From Acinetobacter sp. WCHAc010034 (GTDB lineage: Bacteria; Pseudomonadota; Gammaproteobacteria; Pseudomonadales; Moraxellaceae): a stretch of DNA of 12,457 nt. Below are positions 5,212-10,491 of this stretch, piece by piece. The stretch is from assembly GCF_001696615.3 (NCBI RefSeq), contig NZ_CP032272.1, positions 1 through 12,457 of the forward strand, in the 5' to 3' direction. Position 1 is the stretch's first letter; every line of letters starts with the position of its first letter. The notes under the pieces were generated by a model, which saw nothing but the letters and a program-made list of their open reading frames with translations, was not told the origin of the DNA and ran no database searches. The position numbers and the translations under genes are program-made.

Positions 5212-6864
5212 CTAAGGCGTGTAGTCATGGTTATTGTCATTTTCTGGCTTTTTAGGCTCATTTCTCTGCTGTTTTTCTTGTTCTTGGCGTCTTACAAATG
5301 CCAAATGTTCTTGTTGCTCTCGTTCTTGTGCATAGCGTTGTTCTTGTTGCTCTCGTTCTTTACGTAACTGCTGTTCTCTAGATTCACGATCTTTTCGGTC
5401 GTTTTCGAGCTGTATTGCTCTTTTTTGGGAAAACTCTTGCTGCGCTTCGGTCTCAATTTTTTTTGTAAAAGCCGCATGCAATTCTTGGATTTTTAGATCT
5501 TCCATTTCTTCTGCATATAGTCGCTTTTGTTTTTCACCATTTTGAGGACTAAAGTATTTATTTCCATAGTTATCTTCTTCAAATATATAACTATTTATGA
5601 TCTCCAGTCTTTGATCGCGTACATACTCTTGATACTCAGTTTCTCTGCGTGATATTTCAGAAATTTGATGATCTATATTTGAAATTTGATCATTAAGTTT
5701 TCGTTGTTTAACAGTGATGTTCGGTTCGTCAAGTTTTGCAAAAGACTTTTTAGGCTGGAGCAGCTGATTTTCTTCTGTCCATTTATTTAAATGATCAGAA
5801 TATCTCTCTTTTTTTTCTATTTCACTAAGACCAGAAATATGCTTTTGGATGTCTAGTTGGGTGTTGTGTTGGTCGATCAGGTCATTTATTTGATTGATCC
5901 ATTTTGTTTTAAAAAATAAAGGCTCTTTTTTGCGTAGTTCTGATATTGCAGAACTCATCGTGTCTAATTTTGTTGTTAATTTTGATAATTCTTCATTTTG
6001 GAATTCATAAAGTTTCTGAGAAGTTTTTTCTGAATACTCAGCTTGAGAGTATTGAAACTGAAGCTCACTTCGTACTTTTTGAACAAGATCCTCAGATACT
6101 TTGATGTTTTCATCCAGTGCGATGACCTTTTTGATTTTTAAATTACGTAGCTTAATTTCATCATTTTTCAGACTAATTTCTGTAAATATCCCTCGTCTCC
6201 GGAGGTATGTCGCTTGAGGACCTTCGTGCTGAGTTGCTTCTAGGTCACTTTCCTGGTCTTCATAACTTCTGTGATCGACACGTTCATCAAATCCATTTTG
6301 TTCCAGGTGATGATTGCATAACTCTGCAAATGATTCTCTCCAGTGGCTTACAGTTTCTGTGCCATTGTCACGACTGAAGTCCCTATATTTTTTTGCTGAA
6401 AAGCCACCCTGCTCATTAATACTTCGGGTTGTGAACATGATGTGTGCATGGTAGTTGCGTTCATCACTTCCACTGTCTGTATGAGGTGCATGAATAGCAG
6501 CATCAACGATGACACCGTATTTTTTAACGAGGTTTCGGCAAAGTTCATTGAGCATATTTTCACGCTGTTCAGCGTTTAACTCACTGGGAAATGCAATCTC
6601 AAACTCTCTTGCAAGTAATGCATCTTTTCTACGTTCAACCTTTTCGACTTCATTCCAAAGTGTTTGGCGCTTGAGTAACTCAGTATTTGTATTTTCAGGT
6701 GCATAGATTTTTGTAAATTCGACACCAGTTTTTCTTGTGTAGTCTTGTTCTTTTCCATAAAAATCGCATACCAATTTTTCACTTGAACGATATGCAGCAC
6801 AAGCAACGGCCGATCGTCCATTACCTCTACTAATCGTTTTAACTGAAAAATGATATATCGCCAT
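5212..6864 (-). CDS. mobA: MobA relaxase, MobA/MobL (MOBQ) family, copy 1
   Basis: A 550-aa relaxase that should nick oriT and lead the transferred strand. The N-terminus MAIYHFSVKTISRGNGRSA matches the RSF1010-type MobA pattern, with the catalytic tyrosine at Tyr25 (AAYRS) as in RSF1010 MobA. An acidic motif REFEIAFPSEL lies at 86-96. The metal-binding histidines are His125 (IHAPHTD) with His139 and His141 in NYHAHIM. After about residue 230 no primase domain is seen. Instead a long charged, probably coiled-coil region runs from about 230 to 450, followed by a Glu/Gln/Arg-rich tail with EREQQE repeats at about 480-540. The start is ATG 6864 with a weak AAAGAG ribosome site. It is divergent from the mob accessory gene across oriT. 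No transfer-apparatus genes are present, so it would need a helper plasmid. Confidence 0.94.
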   Translation of the reverse strand: MAIYHFSVKTISRGNGRSAVACAAYRSSEKLVCDFYGKEQDYTRKTGVEFTKIYAPENTNTELLKRQTLWNEVEKVERRKDALLAREFEIAFPSELNAEQRENMLNELCRNLVKKYGVIVDAAIHAPHTDSGSDERNYHAHIMFTTRSINEQGGFSAKKYRDFSRDNGTETVSHWRESFAELCNHHLEQNGFDERVDHRSYEDQESDLEATQHEGPQATYLRRRGIFTEISLKNDEIKLRNLKIKKVIALDENIKVSEDLVQKVRSELQFQYSQAEYSEKTSQKLYEFQNEELSKLTTKLDTMSSAISELRKKEPLFFKTKWINQINDLIDQHNTQLDIQKHISGLSEIEKKERYSDHLNKWTEENQLLQPKKSFAKLDEPNITVKQRKLNDQISNIDHQISEISRRETEYQEYVRDQRLEIINSYIFEEDNYGNKYFSPQNGEKQKRLYAEEMEDLKIQELHAAFTKKIETEAQQEFSQKRAIQLENDRKDRESREQQLRKEREQQEQRYAQEREQQEHLAFVRRQEQEKQQRNEPKKPENDNNHDYTP

Positions 6865-6880
6865 TTTGCTTTTGCTCTTT

Positions 6881-6919
6881 ATTTCGATTTATCGAAATTA
6901 CCAACATGTATATGTTGGT
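6881..6919. promoter_or_regulatory. Two palindromes in the mobA leader
   Basis: ATTTCGAT-tt-ATCGAAAT (6881-6898) and ACCAACAT-gtat-ATGTTGGT (6900-6919) are perfect 8-bp inverted repeats lying back to back, 17-55 bp upstream of the mobA start. They are plausible binding sites for relaxosome proteins that regulate mobA. The duplicate copy is at 12161-12199. Confidence 0.6.
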
Positions 6920-6928
6920 CAGGGGATT

Positions 6929-7045
6929 ACAAAGGGGATTTACCCCTTGTCGCACCATTGGATGAAATCCAATGGCTAAGTGCGCCCTTCGGGAAAACCA
7001 CGATAGCATGGGCTGTCTTGAATTTCAATTCAAACAGACCTATGC
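6929..7045 (+). other. oriT: oriT (RSF1010/MOBQ type), copy 1
   Basis: The core TAAGTGCGCCCT (6977-6988) matches the nic-region core of RSF1010/R1162-family oriTs. Immediately upstream is a perfect 9-bp inverted repeat, CCATTGGAT (6955-6963) and ATCCAATGG (6967-6975), with a 3-nt loop, the arrangement known for that family. Flanking dyads are AAGGGG/CCCCTT (6932-6948) and TTGAATT-tc-AATTCAA (7018-7033) within a larger imperfect repeat (7006-7045). The site lies between the divergent mobA and mob accessory genes. The strand and core are clear; outer limits are approximate. Confidence 0.9.
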
Positions 7046-7075
7046 TTGAGGGGGATTCCTTGAGATGGTGATGGT

Positions 7076-7378
7076 ATGAGTGTTGAAACTTTAGAGCAAA
7101 AAATTGCAAAGCAAGAAGAACGATTAAGACAACTAAAAGCACAAAAACAAGCTATTGCTGCTCGTGAAAAAAAGAAAAATTCTGATCGACAAAGAAAAGA
7201 TGATACTAGACGTAAAATTCTACTGGGGGCTTGGGTTCTAAACAAACTGAAAAATGATGAATCTTTTAAGGGTCAACTAACCGATTTTGAAAAGTTTTTA
7301 AGCACGGAAAGTAAGACTGAAGAAAATAGGCAGAAAGATAAAGATCTTTTTAATGGATTTATTTGGGATAAGACCTAA
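7076..7378 (+). CDS. Mobilization accessory protein (TraD/MobC-like), intact copy
   Basis: A 100-aa protein with an N-terminal coiled coil (about residues 4-30, LEQKIAKQEERLRQLKAQK), a basic linker and the conserved DDTRRKILLGAWVLNKL segment at 41-57. The last resembles short TraD-type proteins (PF06412) that accompany MobQ relaxases, so DNA binding at oriT is inferred. The start is ATG 7076; other nearby ATG and GTG codons are out of frame. The first 34 codons lie in the identical 2,412-bp repeat; from codon 35 on it differs from the other copy. The stop (7376-7378) directly abuts the pdif site at 7379. Confidence 0.85.
   Translation: MSVETLEQKIAKQEERLRQLKAQKQAIAAREKKKNSDRQRKDDTRRKILLGAWVLNKLKNDESFKGQLTDFEKFLSTESKTEENRQKDKDLFNGFIWDKT
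7178..7378. repeat. Diverged continuation of the direct repeat (with 1-201)
   Basis: The 201 bp from codon 35 to the stop of the mob accessory gene align without gaps to 1-201 and encode 9 amino-acid differences in 66. Exact identity therefore ends abruptly inside the gene. Matching then continues through the pdif site and stops one base past it. Confidence 0.85.
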
Positions 7379-7406
7379 ATTTCGCATAAGAGATTTTATG
7401 TTAAAT
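7379..7406 (+). other. pdif site 4 (C|D orientation), left end of the SMR module
   Basis: The XerC arm ATTTCGCATAA, spacer GAGATT and XerD arm TTATGTTAAAT are identical to site 1 (202-229). The site is packed between two stop codons: the mob accessory gene ends at 7378, and the minus-strand regulator stop occupies 7396-7398 inside the D arm. Confidence 0.93.
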
Positions 7407-7953
7407 AGGTTCGATTAAGCAGATCGTCTTCTAATTTTGAACATTGCTCATCATCAATGACTCCGGTAATACTTTGTAGCCACAACCCATCTGCTGCTAA
7501 ACGAAGTAACTCTAAATCAGGATGACTATCCGTTTCTGCATGTTGAGATAATCTATTTTTTAGCCATTCCATCCAAATTTTATTAAAGGTAGGCTCTGTG
7601 ATCATAGTCATTGATAACGCTGACCAAGCAGAAACCACCCCATCTATTTGATGGATAAAAGAACTATGAATATAAGCTCGTGTGAATTTACCATATTCTG
7701 TTTGATCGCGTTTAATCAAGTATTCAACTGTTTGATCTAAATCAAGAATTATTTGATTGAACATTTCTTCTATCAAATTTTTTTTATTCGGGAAATGGTG
7801 AAATACCCCCCCTTTTGTTATACCTACTGCTGTAGCAATATTTTGAATAGAAACACCAGAAATACCCTTTTGAGAAACAAGAATAGTTGCCTGTTCAAGG
7901 ATGCGCTTTCGAATAACCTCTGGTTGCTTCTTTTGTTGCCGAATTTCTTTCAC
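7396..7953 (-). CDS. TetR/AcrR-family regulator of the adjacent SMR pump
   Basis: A 185-aa repressor-type protein. The N-terminal TetR helix-turn-helix is at about residues 34-54 (VSIQNIATAVGITKGGVFHHF), followed by a helical ligand domain ending in LLRLAADGLWLQSI. The start is a GTG (7953-7951) that follows the SMR stop TAA without a gap; a stop in the same frame precedes it, so no upstream start is possible. Expression therefore depends on translation of the SMR gene. The last residues YLT and the stop TAA are encoded by the XerD arm of pdif site 4. It probably represses the operon at the inverted repeat at 8316-8333 and responds to cationic compounds exported by the pump; the ligand is inferred. 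It shares no close similarity with TetR(39). Confidence 0.87.
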   Translation of the reverse strand: MKEIRQQKKQPEVIRKRILEQATILVSQKGISGVSIQNIATAVGITKGGVFHHFPNKKNLIEEMFNQIILDLDQTVEYLIKRDQTEYGKFTRAYIHSSFIHQIDGVVSAWSALSMTMITEPTFNKIWMEWLKNRLSQHAETDSHPDLELLRLAADGLWLQSITGVIDDEQCSKLEDDLLNRTYLT

Positions 7954-8298
7954 TTAATGACCTGCTGATTGCGAAAATAAATTAATAATTATTACGCCAG
8001 ATACGATAAAACCAATTCCAATTAAAGCAGGATTATCTAGTGTCTGTTTAAAAACAAAGTAGCTAACTACAGCAGTTAGAACAATCCCAACACCAGCCCA
8101 TATAGCGTATGCGATACCTAAAGGGATTGTTTTAATAACTTGTGATAATAAATAAAATGCCGTGCTAAAAAAAATAAAGACCATCACGCTTGGAAAAAGT
8201 TTTGTAAACCCTTCCGATTTAACTAAAAAACTACTTCCAATCACTTCGGAAACTATTGAAAATCCAAGTAATACATAAGCGAGTAACACACTGTTCAT
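7954..8298 (-). CDS. Small multidrug resistance (SMR) efflux protein, EmrE/Qac-like
   Basis: A 114-aa inner-membrane protein with four predicted helices (about residues 4-22, 33-52, 60-80 and 88-108). It works as a dimer to exchange protons for cationic drugs such as quaternary ammonium compounds. The essential glutamate of helix 1 is Glu18 (SEVIGSSFLVKSEGFT), and the family signatures TIPLGIAYAIWAGVGIVL and the closing VIIINLFSQSAGH are clear, close to EmrE and the Qac pumps rather than to SugE/Gdx. It is first in a two-gene operon; its stop is directly followed by the GTG of the regulator. The ribosome site is weak (AGG about 11 nt before ATG 8298). The substrate range is inferred and I do not assign a specific qac name. 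Confidence 0.92.
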   Translation of the reverse strand: MNSVLLAYVLLGFSIVSEVIGSSFLVKSEGFTKLFPSVMVFIFFSTAFYLLSQVIKTIPLGIAYAIWAGVGIVLTAVVSYFVFKQTLDNPALIGIGFIVSGVIIINLFSQSAGH

Positions 8299-8305
8299 AA
8301 GTAAT

Positions 8306-8360
8306 CATACCTAAAATACCCATCGGAAGGTATGTTAAATTTTCAAAAAAAAATTATCAA
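8306..8360 (-). promoter_or_regulatory. SMR operon promoter and TetR-type operator
   Basis: On the minus strand there is a -35 TTGATA (8360 to 8355; 5/6), a 17-bp spacer and a -10 TAACAT (8337 to 8332; 4/6). The inverted repeat ATACC...GGTAT (8316-8333) overlaps the -10 and the expected transcription start, and a wider one CATACCT...AGGTATG spans 8306-8334. This is a fitting operator for the TetR-family protein encoded downstream. The whole unit lies inside the pdif module, so the module carries its own regulation. Confidence 0.65.
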
Positions 8361-8381
8361 TAATTATTTTAGATTTTCTAA

Positions 8382-8409
8382 AATTAACATAATACACCTT
8401 ATACGAAAT
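8382..8409 (-). other. pdif site 5 (D|C orientation), right end of the cargo slot in half B
   Basis: The XerD arm AATTAACATAA, spacer TACACC and XerC arm TTATACGAAAT are the same as site 3 (3121-3148), including the nonstandard second base of the D arm. Identity with half A covers 33 bp (8377-8409) and ends at the last base of the C arm. Confidence 0.92.
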
Positions 8410-8455
8410 GCGTTATAATTATCCTTATAATTCAACGCTGTAGTTTCAATTTTCT

Positions 8456-8485
8456 AGCCCAGTCGTCAATGACTGGGCTTTTTTT
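8456..8485 (+). terminator. Rho-independent terminator after the cargo slot (half B)
   Basis: A perfect 9-bp stem AGCCCAGTC (8456-8464) / GACTGGGCT (8471-8479) with a 6-nt loop and a run of T. It points toward the rep operon. It sits in the same place as the terminator at 3190-3224 in half A but has an unrelated sequence. Confidence 0.85.
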
Positions 8486-8555
8486 ATTACTTTTCACGTT
8501 CCACGCCTAGTCTTTAATCAATGTTCCACGATTTTGATTAAATAAACTGAATAAT

Positions 8556-8843
8556 TCAATCTGCAGAATTTAAGCGATTATCTTGAATAAGATCACTCAA
8601 CTTACCTTCAAGCGATTCGATTTTATATTTCAGAGACAAGATTGAATCTTTTAAACGTGAATTTTTAGGTGCATCCGGATTCTTTAATTGATTAAAAACC
8701 TCTAATAATTCGCTGTGATGAGTGCTTAACCTTTCAATGTCACTTTCAATAGCCATTCTTGGTGTCCACAGAGCAAGTAAACTTTGCTCATAATCTTTGA
8801 GTTCTTGATGACTCATTGCATCTAATTCAGCCTTAGTTCTCAT
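8556..8843 (-). CDS. Small coiled-coil protein coupled to rep (half B), unknown function
   Basis: A 95-aa homologue of the product of 3295-3582, with 13 substitutions, most of them in the coiled-coil half (residues 42-93). The first 41 residues, including ELDAMSHQELKDYEQSLLAL and WTPRMAIESDIERLST, are nearly unchanged, so the N-terminal part is the more constrained. The ATG overlaps the rep stop by 4 bp as in half A. Conservation of the gene, its overlap and its N-terminus in two plasmids with different iterons argues for a real function tied to Rep. Function not recognised. Confidence 0.82.
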   Translation of the reverse strand: MRTKAELDAMSHQELKDYEQSLLALWTPRMAIESDIERLSTHHSELLEVFNQLKNPDAPKNSRLKDSILSLKYKIESLEGKLSDLIQDNRLNSAD

Positions 8844-9781
8844 GGTTTAAAATCCGTCTTGCTATGAAGAGCTTTAAAAATCCGTTTTGTTGTTTCCTCT
8901 CTTACACTTTTCGGATCTCGTAAGATGCCACTAATCCAGAGGGCAAATGTCGGGTAGTCTGGGAAATTACTGAGGTCTGATAGCTCAGAAAGTTTAGATA
9001 AAATAGTGCTGTACTTGTTAATTTGAGCATCAGATAAATTGCAGAACATATCTATAGTTCTTTGATCTCGCTGAGGCGCTATTAATTTTGGCTTAGGTTT
9101 TTCTTTCACTATAAATTTAAAGCCAACTACTGAACGCCCTTTTTTTACATTTTCATAAGTGAGTTCAATATCTGTATTAGTTGTAATCTCATTTAATGAA
9201 GGCTTCATTACTCGGTCTTTTAAATTACAGAGTTTGTCATAAGATTTGGGCAAACCCAGCTCATTTTTTATATGTTCTAAGGACATTTCAAATTGTCCCA
9301 TTGCTTGATGCTTTTTAGCTAAATGATAAAGATCGAATGAGTAATCTTTTTTCAAACTTAGTACGATATCTTTTTTATATTTTGTATAAGGGTTTAATTT
9401 ATCAAACTCTTTTAACATCAGTAGAACGATTTCAGGGAAACGTATAGCTATCCCTCCGTCTTCATAAGTGCAATCAATCACCCAATTCGACAGCACCTTT
9501 TTTCCTCTTTCATTGTTATAAGAGAAATTTCTTTTAAGTAGATTCTTGCTGGCTAGTTCTAACTGCGTATATGCGGAATGCGTTTTAATGCCACATTCTC
9601 TAGCAAACTCTTCTGCCGTAATCATAATTCGGTCTTTTTCAGTTGCATCAGTGGTTCTAGCAATTGGGCTAGCAAGTATTAACATTCGTTTTTCATCAAT
9701 GTTCATACTCTTAAAGCATTCTTGAACATTGTTTTGCATAACAACCCAGCTCAGAGGATATGTTTTTTTATTTTCGTCCAT
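8840..9781 (-). CDS. Replication initiator, Rep_3 family (half B)
   Basis: A 313-aa Rep_3 initiator for the iterons at about 9892-10006. Landmarks are QNNVQECFKSMNIDEKRMLI (16-35), the first winged-helix region, LNPYTKYKKDIVLSLKKDYSFD (129-150) and VKKGRSVVGFKF (212-223). It is clearly homologous to the half-A Rep, but the N-terminal two thirds differ strongly, especially the residues around 66-90 that include a likely recognition helix (GIKTHSAYTQLELASKNLLKR). The last 102 residues are about 90% identical. The start is ATG 9781 with GGGG about 11 nt upstream. The different N-terminus together with different iterons means the two replicons probably do not cross-react at their origins. Confidence 0.93.
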   Translation of the reverse strand: MDENKKTYPLSWVVMQNNVQECFKSMNIDEKRMLILASPIARTTDATEKDRIMITAEEFARECGIKTHSAYTQLELASKNLLKRNFSYNNERGKKVLSNWVIDCTYEDGGIAIRFPEIVLLMLKEFDKLNPYTKYKKDIVLSLKKDYSFDLYHLAKKHQAMGQFEMSLEHIKNELGLPKSYDKLCNLKDRVMKPSLNEITTNTDIELTYENVKKGRSVVGFKFIVKEKPKPKLIAPQRDQRTIDMFCNLSDAQINKYSTILSKLSELSDLSNFPDYPTFALWISGILRDPKSVREETTKRIFKALHSKTDFKP

Positions 9782-9783
9782 AT

Positions 9784-9894
9784 AACTACAACCCCAAAAA
9801 ACTAACTAACTACATTGGTATTTATGTAGCTTAAACATACATTGTCGTTTATTTTTTGACTACTATTTTTGTAGTTTTTTAACAAAACTACAAA
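9784..9894. promoter_or_regulatory. Inverted iteron half-sites upstream of rep B (probable Rep operator)
   Basis: A perfect inverted repeat TTTGTAGTTTT (9868-9878) / AAAACTACAAA (9884-9894) has a 5-nt loop. A second dyad is CTACAT (9810-9815) / ATGTAG (9824-9829), and AACTACA occurs at 9784-9790 and 9808-9814. All contain the TGTAGTTT half of the iterons. Their place between the rep ATG and the iterons fits autorepression by Rep dimers. Confidence 0.65.
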
Positions 9895-10006
9895 CTTTTT
9901 CTTGTAGTTTAATGTCCGGTAAAAGTAGTTTCTATGTCCGGTAAAAGTAGTTTTTTAAGTCCATTTTGTCCGGCATTTGTAGTTTAATGTCCGGTAAAAG
10001 TAGTTT
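9892..10006. repeat. oriV iterons of replicon B (four full, one degenerate)
   Basis: TGTCCGGTAAAAGTAGTTT occurs at 9913-9931, 9935-9953 (exact) and 9988-10006, with a variant TGTCCGGCATTTGTAGTTT at 9967-9985. A rep-proximal degenerate copy keeps only TTGTAGTTT and ends at 9910. The spacings between copies, 21, 22, 32 and 21 bp, equal those in origin A although the repeat sequences are unrelated. They are the predicted Rep B binding sites. Confidence 0.9.
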
Positions 10007-10090
10007 TTTAAAGTCTGAAAGCATTGCTAGGCGTGGTTTATAGGGGGGTCTAAAAGCTTTTAAAAGCTTTTTAAAAGAATAAAAGGGAAT

Positions 10091-10491
10091 TTATTTCCAA
10101 AGTGAGTTATTAAAACTGCCCTTGGTACTCGCTAAAGCTCGTACTCTATTGAAGCTCGTTTCACTCGCTTCGTGGGGGCAGTTTTTTGCATATATGATCA
10201 AGGATTCAAAAAGCAAAACATGAATAATGCATTCGCTATGCTCATGCTTTTTGACGAGCAAAAGCATCAATACTTCGCTCGTAGACACTCGCTAATCACT
10301 GTCCCCAGTAATTCAATAAAAAACGGTTTTTCAGAGGGGGAATAAGCAACCTTTCGTTGTGTCGCTCGTAGACACTCGCTAAAAGGCTCTCATTTGCGTT
10401 CTAAGCGATTTTATTTTTATCAACTATAGTTTTACTGTATTTCTATCAAAAGTCGCTAAAACCCCCGTTTTTTTGCGCTTAAATGGGATTT
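10091..10491. other. Gene-free, hairpin-rich region, copy 2
   Basis: The second copy of 4811-5211: long-range stem at 10112-10121 and 10176-10185, bulged hairpin at 10206-10254, and the 20-bp direct repeat at 10276-10295 and 10363-10382. No acceptable gene was seen. Confidence 0.6.

Larger units (their letters stand above)
4766..7177. repeat. 2,412-bp direct repeat, copy 1 (mob region)
   Basis: This segment appears identical base for base to 10046-12457 (offset 5,280). It holds the AT-rich tract after the iterons, a structured gene-free stretch, mobA, oriT and the first 34 codons of the mob accessory gene. Left of it the two halves carry unrelated iterons; right of it they continue as similar but not identical sequence. 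It is the substrate expected for homologous fusion or resolution. Confidence 0.95.
7379..8409. mobile_element. SMR efflux / TetR-family regulator pdif module
   Basis: A module of about 1.03 kb with an SMR pump gene and its TetR-family regulator on the minus strand, bounded by inversely oriented pdif sites (C|D at 7379-7406, D|C at 8382-8409). It has no transposase. It fills the same slot that carries the toxin-antitoxin and tet(39) segments in half A, with the same boundary sites and spacers. Module status is inferred from the sites; I do not recall this exact module. Confidence 0.8.

Noticed and set aside
5292..6821. Other-frame reading frames within mobA
   Set aside because: They are shadows of a well-supported 550-aa relaxase gene with recognisable catalytic motifs.
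6850..7142. Short reading frames over oriT (6850-7071 plus, 6927-7142 minus, and their copies at 12130-12351 and 12207-12422)
   Set aside because: They run through the oriT dyads and mobA leader, have no ribosome sites or family features, and overlap better genes.
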